Program-made: the position numbers and the translations under genes | Notes under the pieces: model-generated | What the model saw: only the letters and a program-made list of their open reading frames with translations | Databases searched by the model: none | What the model was told of the DNA's origin: nothing | Assembly (NCBI RefSeq): GCF_021155775.2 | Contig: NC_060237.1 | Location: 30,615,257 to 30,679,256 of the forward strand | DNA: 64,000 nucleotides | Direction: 5' to 3' | From: Neodiprion pinetum | Taxonomy: Eukaryota > Arthropoda > Insecta > Hymenoptera > Diprionidae | In this document: piece after piece, positions 12,930 through 22,309 of the stretch | Layout of the letters: each line of letters opens with the position of its first letter | Numbering within the stretch: the first letter of the stretch is position 1

Positions 12930-13568
12930 TTAACCAGCACGGAGATCGAACCGATATTGCGGCGTGAACACTTGGTCTTGAGTTTTCTTTTTCGTTTCCT
13001 CCTCCTTTTCATCACCTTCGTCAATTTTATCATCTGGCAATCAGTATTTTTCAAAATATTCCGCTGTTAGGCAGTTGGCACTTTCGGGCCAGTCACAAAC
13101 TTCCAATTGAGCATTGTATTCCAGACCTTTGGGTCATGCTTGCAGAATGGGAACACCGGTTTCGCATTTAAAGAAGGTCCTGCAGTCGACTGGATTAGCG
13201 AGATGCTCGACGTATTCACCGTTTACTTTCGGACACTGATCGGAGGCGTAGGCCACTGCCAAAATAGCTAGGGCGAAAAACAAGTGGAGAAATGCTGCGA
13301 AGAGGTGAAAAATTCGAATTAATTGAAGGTAATTCGAATAAACTGAGCCAGAAATACGTGCACCTTGAACAACCAGAAAAAAAAGTATTCGTTTCAAGTG
13401 CGGAGTCAATCCCAATGATCCGTTGGTCTAGTTTGTTATGTTGCGAATTCACAAGACAGACCATTTTGTTCGAACGAAGAAATGACATTCTTCGACTGCC
13501 ACAGAAGAGAAATATAATTAGACTTTTCAACGTCTCGCATGGATCATGAAAACGAACTCACCTTTCAT
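12930..13568 (-). pseudogene. CBM14 (peritrophin-A) gene interrupted by two in-frame TGA codons
   Basis: Coding exon 1 is 13,562-13,568 (Met-Lys-G) with donor GTGAGT. The intron is 13,295-13,561. Exon 2 starts at 13,294 after CTCTTCGCAG. The product begins with a clear signal peptide (MKAFLHLFFALAILAVAYA), then a chitin-binding type-2 domain with Cys23, Cys40 and Cys46. Codon 56, where the fourth domain cysteine belongs, is TGA (13,134-13,136). The frame then continues with the remaining domain, including the VCDWPE motif and the last two cysteines (69, 77). A second TGA follows at codon 87 (13,041-13,043), then a charged Asp/Glu/Lys segment, and TAA at 12,930-12,932. Spacing of the cysteines is otherwise canonical (16-5-9-12-7). 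Start, splice sites, TATA and polyA signal look intact and I see no frameshift. It may be a young pseudogene, an allele with nonsense changes, an assembly error or a readthrough gene. As written it yields 55 residues. Confidence 0.8.
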
Positions 13569-13621
13569 GTTCCTCAGGATTCAAAATGAAACTATTAGAT
13601 AAGGAGGTGAATGAGGACGCA

Positions 13622-13629
13622 TTATATAC
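13622..13629 (-). promoter_or_regulatory. TATA box of the left-most CBM14 gene
   Basis: TATATAAT on the minus strand lies about 54 bp upstream of the ATG, the same distance as in the two sister genes. Two further TATATAAA-like copies lie at 13,644-13,659, so this promoter has several possible TATA elements. Confidence 0.65.
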
Positions 13630-13719
13630 GGAAGGCTTGTTGTTTATATACTTTATATACTGAAAGTTTTGTTTACTCGATCGACGATATCTTTTTCAAG
13701 TACTCAGAGATAAGTGACT

Positions 13720-13880
13720 ATCGGGTTCAGCGATAAAATAATTTATGGAATCACGCTATGTGCAGCTACATCCTAGTCATATCTGAAATCTGAATTTGAC
13801 GGCCAATCATTTGTCAGTTGACTTCGATTCACGTTACATTCCCAAACAAATTTCTTTAATCTTCAACGCTATCTGGTGAT
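13720..13880 (-). promoter_or_regulatory. duplicated upstream block, copy A
   Basis: This is a diverged copy of a block found upstream of every gene of the cluster. It contains CAATCATTT at 13,804-13,812, about 236 bp before the ATG, and then an ACAAATTTCTTTAATCTTCAAC stretch. Similar spacing is seen in copies C and D. It may hold shared enhancer sites or simply reflect tandem duplication. Confidence 0.55.
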
Positions 13881-14049
13881 ATTCGTTTCATCACTCTTCA
13901 TCTGCTTATTTTTCTTGACGTTCCGCAATATTTTCCTTCACCTTACTTGTCATACGAGACAACGAGATACCGGAAACTGACTACTCAAAATTACATATTT
14001 AGTTCGCGTGCAGATTATTGCTAATGTTAAAATGTAATAAAAGAAGAAA

Positions 14050-14440
14050 GCGCATTCAATGTCTAGTCAGGGAAAAAACAGTCGTGAATTTATAGTGAAA
14101 ACAGTCCTAACTTTCATACTACCCGTTAGTCGAATTGAACATTCCGATAGCCTAGTTCACGTACTGGAACTTAGACCAACGACTCGATAGATCCCGATCG
14201 ACGATGACTGTGAGATCAGTTCATGAACGGTTATCGGTTTACTGACAAAATTATCGGTTGGATCTGACATGAGAACTTTGCACTTTGACTACCAATCATT
14301 TACGTGTGTTTGACATTCGCGTCATACTTTTCAACAATTTGTCTTGAACTTCAACACGTTTGGGAATTCCATTCTTTGATCATACCAATTACCCGAGAAA
14401 ATTACCAGTAAGCAGCTGTTGCTCCTTATTAATCGCAGAG
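14050..14440 (-). promoter_or_regulatory. orphan duplicated promoter block, copy B
   Basis: A fourth copy of the cluster promoter block lies between the left and middle genes. It keeps CAATCATTT (14,293-14,301), a CAATTTGTCTTGAACTTCAAC stretch, and farther out an AGCAGCTGTTGCTCCTTAT match to copy D. A TATA-like TATAAAT sits at 14,088-14,094. An ATG at 14,053-14,055 is at the expected distance but opens only an 18-codon hydrophobic frame, and no CBM14 exon follows. It looks like the remains of a lost fourth gene, or a duplicated enhancer of the left gene. Confidence 0.5.
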
Positions 14441-14872
14441 CCCAAAAACGATGCCACCATTCCTGTAAGGAGTAACACTGCCGCGCATACTCTTTGACTG
14501 AATTAGAAGCGCGGCCGCAGCTCAAAATTCATCACGGTTTCATTTCTACTGTAATTTTATCGAGTCCGTAAAAATAATTTACCGCAAAAGTGCACCAAAA
14601 ATAAGACTGCGTCAAATTTTACGGTTTCACAATTTTGGGATCGCAGGTTCTCGTACTTCCATCGATACCGAGACTTATGCCCATTCTATATTAGATTGAA
14701 AGTAAATTACAAATAAATAAAACAAATCTACATCAACCGTCTCAACCTTATATTCTCGTCCATCGTTATTTCTTATTCTAGTATGACAATGCTAAGAATT
14801 GCAATAATGGTTATAGAAATTGAAAACTAGTATGAGTCAACTATACGATATTTTGTGGATTCGCTGCACATA

Positions 14873-14878
14873 TTTATT
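14873..14878 (-). terminator. polyadenylation signal of the two-domain CBM14 gene
   Basis: AATAAA on the minus strand, 98 bp after the stop codon. This gives a short 3' untranslated region like that of the neighbouring gene. Confidence 0.65.
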
Positions 14879-14975
14879 AATAGCAAATCAAAATACAAGA
14901 TACTTGTTACATTTAGTTGAATTAATCAGCGAAGTGGTAATTGCGCAAGTAAAAAGTTAACTCCAGCATCTTCTA

Positions 14976-15671
14976 TTAATTTTCCACCACGTCTGTGGAT
15001 TTGATGAAGGATCTGCAGATGACGTTCTGAGGCCAGTCACATACTTGAAGATTCCTGTTATACAACAATCCGGAGGGGCAGGAGAACGGAACGGCTTTAC
15101 CGTGGTCGCATTTGTAGAATTTTCTGCAATCACGGTAGTTGGGAATACTGACGGCGTATACACCATTGACCTTGGGACATCTGCGGATAAGACCTATCCA
15201 CTTGTTCTCTCCTTTATCTCCCTTCTTCCTCTGCCCAATCTCCTCCTCGTCTTCGTCCTCCTCATCTTCGTCCTCCTCATCTGCCTCCGCATCATCGACA
15301 ACTTCATCATCGTTCTCATCGTCTTCACCAACACCTGCTACGCTGCAATTGGCGTTCTCTGGCCAGTCACAGACTTCCAGTTCTGCATTGAATTCCAAAC
15401 CAGAGGAGCAGCTCATAAGATTTGCTACGCCCTGGCTGCATTTATAGAAGGTGCTGCAGTTGGACGGGTTTTCGAATAAAAAGACATATTCACCGTCTTC
15501 TTCAGGGCATTCGACGGCGCAGGCCACCGCCAGGAAAGCCAGGGCAAGAATTGAGTAAACGTATGCTGAGGAAAATCACCCACGTAATTAAAATTGATGG
15601 TCGACGAACACGACAAAGTTTAATGAAATATTAAAGGAATTTCTTCACGTTTTGCGAAACTTACCCTTCAT
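14976..15671 (-). CDS. secreted protein with two CBM14 (peritrophin-A) chitin-binding domains
   Basis: Coding exons are 15,665-15,671 and 14,976-15,565, joined over a 99-bp intron (donor GTAAGT, acceptor TTCCTCAG). The spliced product is 198 residues. Residues 1-19 form a hydrophobic signal peptide (MKAYVYSILALAFLAVACA). Domain 1 has cysteines 22, 39, 45, 55, 68 and 76. A linker at 77-131 is extremely rich in Asp and Glu and ends in a basic patch. Domain 2 has cysteines 132, 149, 155, 165, 178 and 186. Both domains keep the CDWP motif and the aromatic residues that in this family contact chitin. Proteins of this type bind chitin in the peritrophic matrix or cuticle; which of the two cannot be told here. 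Domain 1 resembles the left neighbour and domain 2 the right neighbour. The start is set by the TATA box, the ATG-AAG-G exon and the signal peptide. Confidence 0.93.
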
Positions 15672-15722
15672 GTTGCCGAATATTCGATGTGCTGACTGTG
15701 ATGTGGCTTGATGGATCGGAGG

Positions 15723-15730
15723 CTTATATA
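15723..15730 (-). promoter_or_regulatory. TATA box of the two-domain CBM14 gene
   Basis: TATATAAG on the minus strand, about 52 bp upstream of the ATG. The conserved box AAAGAAGATATT lies some 20 bp farther upstream, as it does in the right-hand gene. Confidence 0.75.
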
Positions 15731-15739
15731 CTGAAAACG

Positions 15740-16050
15740 GTGCCAATATCTTCTTTCAGCTGATCTACGATAATGGTGGGAGTGTACATGACTATGTGTG
15801 ATTATCTATTTTGACAGAGGTTTTAGCGATAATATACAAGATTAAATCGTATTGTGCGGCAGAGCTCCCTAATTTTATCTGAAATTTGTAGCGTGTCAAT
15901 CATTTATCGGTTCATTTCTATTCACATCGGCACTGGGAAACAAGTTTTCTTCTACTTTGACGCCGTTACGTGATTCCATTGCGATTACCGCCAGCCGCTT
16001 TTTCTGTGATACTCGCTATCCTTTTCACCTTCGCCTCAAGAAAACAAACA
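15740..16050 (-). promoter_or_regulatory. duplicated upstream block, copy C
   Basis: The block includes ATATCTTCTTT (plus-strand reading, about 15,748), CAATCATTT at 15,897-15,905 (226 bp before the ATG) and an ACAAGTTTTCTTCTACTTTGAC stretch near 15,940. Each has a counterpart in copies A, B or D in the same order. Confidence 0.55.
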
Positions 16051-16059
16051 CATAACAAC

Positions 16060-17550
16060 TGGTGATTATTGTCAAACAACACGCGGTGCGAGTCTCTCTC
16101 TGTCTCTCTCACTCCCTGAAGACAGAATGACAATACGTTTTTCTTTGTTCTCAGGGTTATCCCATCGCCGTTATTAAGTGTCCAGCCATCTCTTTTTTCT
16201 ACGTACGCTACGTACACGACGTAAATTGAAATTGGCAGCATTCTGACACGGGTTCATGTTCTTTAGCATAGAAAAAGATGTCAAAGGTTTTCTCAGTCGG
16301 TTGCGTCACTTTTCACGTCATCTTTGCAACATTTTTTCTAATTTAGTTGATTGTGGTAATAGGCCAGGAAGTTACCAAACGAATTCTTTCAAACTCCGAA
16401 ATTAATCGTTGCGTCGCAGTTTTTCAGCAAATCGTGCGTTGTCATAGAATCATAGGTCTATGAGAAAACCTTTGTGATTCGAAAAACTTTCCATGAAATC
16501 ACTCGACTCGTGAATTAGTCGACTCGGACTGTTTCGTAATTAAATTTTCACGTCAAGTATGAATAGAAGACAGGCTGTTTTATAATGAGTTTCAAGTAGG
16601 AAATTGATTAAGCGACCGTTTAATAAATGTGTTCACTTTTAAAAGGGGGTCAAGGTGCGACGGTGCAAGCCACGGAGAGGGGTGGGGGCGGAGGAGAGGG
16701 GTCGGCAAAATGTAACGTTCGGTTTTTGTGTATAGAATTCATGTTTCGGCACGAAAATTCCGTAGAGAATGAAATAAAGGGCTGGCTCTACCTCTTTTCA
16801 ATCCCAAGCCACAAAATCCTCTTTATTATTCAAATTTTGCATTTTGAATACCTCAAGTATGTTTCATTACGAACAGCCTTGGAAATAGATTGAATTATCA
16901 ATGAATAGACCAAAAATGGGGTCAAAGGGGAAGCGTCTAAAATCATCCAAAAAAGTGAATGTATTTGTGGAATGGCCCCTAAGCAAAGGTAACGTTATCG
17001 AGGAAAATAGTTGACTTGAAATGCTTTTCTTCTTTATTTGCATTATTTCTTGAACCGCAATCATCAGAACTAAAACCCCACAGATTTTTCTACGATCTTT
17101 TACAGACACTGTACTTTCAACCATTTAATATTTTATGTATTGTATACTATACTTATTATTAGCTTTGGCCAGTAATTTAAAAAGGATAAAAATAAACACA
17201 ACTTTAAGACAACAGCGGATTTTAGCTGACTAATTGTGAAAAGGTCTCGCAGAAGTTGAAAAAAACGTTTCAGATGATCGGGGCTTCAGGTGGCGAGCTG
17301 AAGTAGGATAGCACCATGTGAGAAATAGAGAAAAAACATCGATGTTCAGTCAGATCAGGACCATTTTCCGAAAACCAGTGATGGAGCTAAAATCTTCCTC
17401 AATTCGAAGTGTGAACCAGGCTACTAGGAATACAGGAACATGGTGTAACAGACGCTGCAGTAACCCGAAGCCATGAGATTAGTGTAAATAAGAGTCAATG
17501 ATGCAAAGTGATAATTGGGAACGAGTCAGTGAACCATGGTTTAAGAGCTT
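16060..17550. other. intergenic stretch between cluster genes
   Basis: No exon is supported. A CT-rich patch lies near 16,092-16,110, and a G-rich purine patch near 16,640-16,705. A 13-bp inverted match at 16,283/16,473 is discussed among the rejected items. Confidence 0.5.
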
Positions 17551-17561
17551 CGACACATGCC

Positions 17562-17567
17562 TTTATT
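17562..17567 (-). terminator. polyadenylation signal of the one-domain CBM14 gene
   Basis: AATAAA on the minus strand, 105 bp downstream of the stop codon. Confidence 0.65.
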
Positions 17568-17671
17568 TATACTATATCGAATAACGGACATAGATATTCA
17601 AGTAATTGCAAGTTGGATTAATACGCCGAGTCGTTGTGCCAGTATCGCGTAAACTTCGGATCGACTATCTT

Positions 17672-18220
17672 CTACTCGACATCATCCACGTCTGCGGATT
17701 CGGTAGATGATTCGGTAGTTGATTCGGTAGATGATTCGGTAGTTGATTCGGTGGATGATTCGGTAGTGGGTTCGGTGGGAGGATCAGGGCATCCAGCACT
17801 CTGAGGCCAGTCGCATACTCCCTTTTCAGCGTTGTAATGCAATCCTGCGGAGCACTCGAATAGAACCGCTTCACCGTTGTTACATTTGTAGAATGTGCTG
17901 CAGTTAAGGTAGTTCGGTATGCTGACTGCATATTTTCCATCTACCTTCGGGCACCTAGTGGCGCGACCGAAGCCGACCGCCAAAAGAGCCAGGATGAGGA
18001 ACGAGAAAACGTATACTGAAAGAAACAGTCCAAAGTTTTATCAAAAACGGTCCAAGAGGACAATAAAACTTGTGCAATCGAGCAGAGAAGAAAAATCGAT
18101 AGACTAGTGAAATATGAAATAATTACGTAGCTATGGCAAAATGGAAACACGTGGCCCGTGAATGTCTTGCCAAAATTTGAAAAGCAGTGCGTCAATATTG
18201 AAATCCGACTTACCCTTCAT
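17672..18220 (-). CDS. secreted one-domain CBM14 (peritrophin-A) protein with Ser/Thr-rich tail
   Basis: Coding exons are 18,214-18,220 (Met-Lys-G, donor GTAAGT) and 17,672-18,015 (acceptor TTTCTTTCAG), giving 116 residues. Residues 1-21 form a signal peptide. One chitin-binding type-2 domain has cysteines 24, 41, 47, 57, 70 and 78, with the same 16-5-9-12-7 spacing as its neighbours and a CDWPQ motif. Residues 79-116 are a low-complexity tail built on TTESSTES repeats with an acidic end. Such tails are typical O-glycosylation zones in mucin-like peritrophins. The domain is most like domain 2 of the left neighbour (shared YAVSIPNY). The expected role is chitin binding in an extracellular matrix. 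The tail repeat is also a DNA-level tandem repeat at about 17,690-17,770 and may vary in length between individuals. Confidence 0.93.
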
Positions 18221-18272
18221 GTTGCCGAATATTCGAGTTGAACTCTGCTGATTGATTTGCGAATTTGGACGA

Positions 18273-18280
18273 CTTATATA
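18273..18280 (-). promoter_or_regulatory. TATA box of the one-domain CBM14 gene
   Basis: TATATAAG on the minus strand, about 53 bp upstream of the ATG. It is followed upstream by an AAAGAAGATA box (about 18,292) shared with the middle gene. Confidence 0.75.
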
Positions 18281-18284
18281 CCAA

Positions 18285-18620
18285 CTTAGGACCACTATCT
18301 TCTTTGTTCTCAGCGGCAATCACGGGGGGCGTAAACGGTGATAATTAATTATCGGTTGTTAAAGATAAAGTAATCGATTGGATCGTGTTATTTGCAACTA
18401 TCGCGTTGTACGTAAAATTTGATTCACGTGCCACTTATTTCCCGGATGGTGCCCATTCCCGTCATACTCCCAGACAAGTTTCCTTCAACTTCAACACCGC
18501 AGCCGCCACCTCCCGTTCCTTCGCATCCTCATCCTTCCCGCGTCTCTCCCTCAAACCCTCGCTCCGCGTCCAAGCAAACAAGCAGCCAACAACTGTTGCT
18601 CCTTATCGACCAACAACGGA
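18285..18620 (-). promoter_or_regulatory. duplicated upstream block, copy D
   Basis: Counterparts of the other copies appear in order: the ATCTTCTTTGTTC box, a CCACTTATTT element at 18,431-18,440 (211 bp before the ATG), ACAAGTTTCCTTCAACTTCAAC near 18,470, and AACTGTTGCTCCTTAT near 18,590, which matches copy B. Confidence 0.55.
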
Positions 18621-21156
18621 ACGCAGAAACATTCCCGGTCCCTCTTTCTCTTTTATTCTCACAGTCGACCCGGGGCGACAAAACGTTTTCCTTAGTGTCC
18701 AGACCCTTGCGCCATCGCACATATTGACCGACCGGTGTTCAGACACAGTCCCCTTGTTCCGTAAACGAAATTGGAAGCGGTTCCGGAGCGGTTTTACCTT
18801 CTATCGGAAACAAAATCATATCGCGGTATTTGTTCGTAGGCTGATCTGCCTGTCACTTCGATTTCTTCGCTAACTTTTACAATTTATCGGATCACGGTAC
18901 CAGTTCGAGGATACAATTCTCTTCGGATATGTCTGAAAGCTCAAACAATTCAGATCTTATTTACTTTTGTACGTGAGTTTTACATGGAAAAGAAAAAGAC
19001 TGGACCTTTCCGTGCAGGATCTTGCTGAAGATATTCGTCGAGCTGAAATTTAATCGCAGCGAAGTTGAAGAAATTTCCTGGACGGCGAATGACGCCTCAT
19101 AGATATCTGAAATCTTTCGTTGGATGAAAAAATTTCACACCCGACGGGGCGTCGATCGGTAATCGGATCGCCGGTTGAATTACAAAGAGTATCTTGAGAG
19201 CGGAGCCCTCGATGCGGTAGTTGGCACCATAAGTACGCCTCGCCACGCGACACCCACTTCACGTTCGCCGGCTTTGCTCCGCTGCAGCACCGTGGCGGAG
19301 AGTTATTATAGGAGTAAAGAGGCTGCAGCGGAGGACGAGAAACGCGGTGATCCCATCCGCGAGGTTGAATAATTCGGTTTAATTACTCTGTCTCGGGGAG
19401 CGAGGTGCGCAGAGCCGGGAGCTTAAGCCGCCCCTGCAAAATCTTGTTATTCACATTGCGCTTTGGGAGATTGCAAAATTATGCTCAGTTTTCCAGCCGT
19501 TTCGGTGCTCGACGAATACCTGCAACGCTCCTCTTCTCCGCGTTGAACCGTTCTCTTTTCGCACGGTTGAAATCTCGAGTGCGTAACGATCGTCAATTGG
19601 GGCGCACATACACAAACGCACGCCCGCCGATCCCCGCTTTTGCAAATATGGATTTGTACGCGCAACGCGGAAAGAGTGCTCGCTGATCGTGACTTGAAAT
19701 CCGGCTAATTGGACTCGCCGGGAATGAAAGAACGTTCGCGATAACGGTCAATCGCCTTGAGATCGGTACAAGCAGCTACTGTTTTCCGGAGGTTTACGAA
19801 CGTGTAATGGATCTTTGGACGGTTAATTTCGACGGTACGATTTCGGACGGAAATTATCGACCCTTCGCATAGGCTCGTGACTATAGTGTTTGCGTTTTTA
19901 AAACCGGAACAATATAATTTCGTCACGACGGTAGACAATTTTTCACGGCCCTATGAGCAAAATAATTTGGCAACAGATGCCGCACCGCATTCCGAATCAC
20001 CCGACCAAGAGTAACCGAAAACCGGGCTCGCCTGCCGCTCGTTTCCGTAAACCTGCGCCTGCGGCACTTTTCTCTGTCGATCCAAAAATAACACTATTCT
20101 ATTTTTGCATCGAATGAAGCTGATGCGTTGCGGGCAATCATCTATTGAGTGAAAATTTGGGATAACTCGGAAAGACTTTGAAAATTTCTGAGCAAACTGG
20201 GATCTGATATGAAGCATAATAATCAACCCTTCGACGTGTCGTAATTACGGTAAATATCGCAGAATTTTGAATACGGCAGAAAAGATCCACCCTTCAACCA
20301 AGAGGCCGCCTGAAATTATGTGAAAATTCATTAGACCTCAATCGTCCCGGGTTTACGAGCAATCGTCGAAGCGGAGAAGAAAAAACGCGAAGAAAATAGT
20401 CGGCCAGCCGAGTGTGAATAAATTTCTAAGCTCCTTAATCAATTAAATTCGTTATGACTCTTCGACGCAGAGGTTCGGTGAGGGAGGTTTTCACGTCAGC
20501 GCCCCTCGTTCGCCGAGTGCCAATAGCACCTAATCGAGTATTTCGCTGTCGAAGTGCGAGGAACTCGAGGAATCTAAAACGTCCGCGGAAGGACAAGGGG
20601 GCAACTTCCCCTACAAGTCGAGGGTGAAAAAGGGTGCAGCAGGCGGCGTGTACACGCGTACATGCCTACTGCTTATACCGGTTAATTTGCATCCCTTAAC
20701 GAGTCCCTCACGTGGCGCCCTTATCTTCGCGCACCCTCCCCTCCCTCTTTCTCGCGCCGAACGCCCCCCGCACCGCCGGAATCACCCTTCTCTGTTTTCT
20801 TGTCATTCGACCTTGTTATTTCTAAGTTCTAGAACCACCGTCGAGGCTCCAGTCACCCCCTCCTTGGCTCCCAACAGTGCCCAAGGAATAGTAGGACCCG
20901 GGACATTTCTCCCCCTTCAAACGAGCCGCGGTATAATTCTTTTAGGAGCTCGCGTCAAACTCTACGCAAACGTTACAACTTTACTTTCCTCCATTCCTTT
21001 CTCTCCTTTCTTCAAGCTTTCCTTTCTCTCTTTTTTTTCTTACTCCTTGGTTCTTTCTTTGTTTCACCATCCAACTCGGCTCCCCCCTTCGTTTTGTCAA
21101 CCTATTCTTTTTCTCTTTTTCACTACTTCTCGCTTTGTCGTTTTCTCCCTGTCGAC

Positions 21157-21187
<31 letters not shown>
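21157..21187. repeat. CT microsatellite
   Basis: A (CT)n tract inside a 200-bp pyrimidine-rich segment (about 20,990-21,210) that explains the long stop-free frame seen there. Confidence 0.85.
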
Positions 21188-22283
21188 CCGCTTTCTTTCT
21201 CCGTCTCGCTCTGTACCTTGCCCCTCGAACGAATCGCCCACTTTTCCAGCCATTTCCATACAACTTTTCCAATTTTTGGTGTATTTTCTTCGAACGCGGG
21301 CAACGCCGCGGGCCAGACGTATCAAAACTGACATCGTAACGCTAGTCAAGGAATGGCCAAAGTTTCGAAAGAGAATGGAACGAACGATAGTTTATTGATG
21401 GTGCAATTTCATTCGCGTTATTGAAGAATGTCTTCATGTTTCTCACTATTTCCAATATGATAATATCAACGCCGTTCGACCTCCCACGTCAGACTCGCTC
21501 ATTCACGCCCGCTAATGGGATCGTGATTTTTTTTTTCGCTCCATCTGGGACAGAACCGAAATCGATTCTCCTACTCCATTGACAAATATAACGGCAAACA
21601 GATAATTCCTCGCTATATATATGGAGTGTATGAGAATGATACGTCATCTCGCGCAAGCCCCTCGACTCCAGACATTCCCTGTACATATGTACGTAGTTCC
21701 GTCGCCGTCTGCCAGCTAAAAGCCCTATAAATCAGAAAACGTGAATGGACGGCAGTGATTTCCTACGGTTCTCGAATTCAAACTCTCCGCCTCGCTATAC
21801 GCGTTGGAAGTGTACGTGTAACCCGCCGCCTGTATATTCATACAAACATAAATCTACATGGACATTTGTTCAGTTGTATACGTATAGTACGCGTGGATCG
21901 ATTCGAAAAAAGAGGAAAAAGAATGCGGTGCATGTACTTTTCTTTGCCTATCAATTTAACCCCCTATGTAATATGTTTCACGTATGACGTCGGGCCTTGG
22001 GTTGATCGTCCTTGCCACGATTTTGTCACTTTGAAAAAATTATTCCCGAAACGTGACCAAAGAAACTGCCTACATTTTAGAATAATCGTCATTGCGAAGA
22101 GTATCGGAAATTTTTTCAAAAAGGACAATTTTTTTACGGCGTGGAAACGAGGACTATAAGTACTAATGTTTCCGAACTTTAAAGAAAAAACAACGAAAGA
22201 GCGCGGAATTATACTTTCTGATCAATTCCGAGGGTTTCGGGACGTGATTTTTGAACGCTAAAAGACAGCCTCCGGAAGCCGTA

Positions 22284-22309
22284 ACGAACGAAACGAAACG
22301 AAACGAAAC
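22284..22309. repeat. ACGAA pentamer tandem repeat
   Basis: About five copies of ACGAA in a row. No coding context. Confidence 0.85.

Noticed and set aside
13134..13136. TGA at a cysteine position read as selenocysteine
   Set aside because: Hymenoptera and several other insects have lost the selenocysteine machinery. Only about 47 bp separate the final stop from the polyA signal, too short for the usual SECIS hairpin. The residue is a structural disulfide cysteine, not a redox site.
16283..16473. 13-bp perfect inverted match (AAAGGTTTTCTCA) 190 bp apart, as a possible MITE
   Set aside because: A match of this length at this distance is expected by chance with appreciable probability in 64 kb. 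There is no target duplication and no extension of the arms.
20624..21331. 235-codon plus-strand frame
   Set aside because: Its Ser, Leu and Pro composition comes from pyrimidine-rich and CT-repeat DNA, which lacks stops. No start context, splice sites or domain support it.
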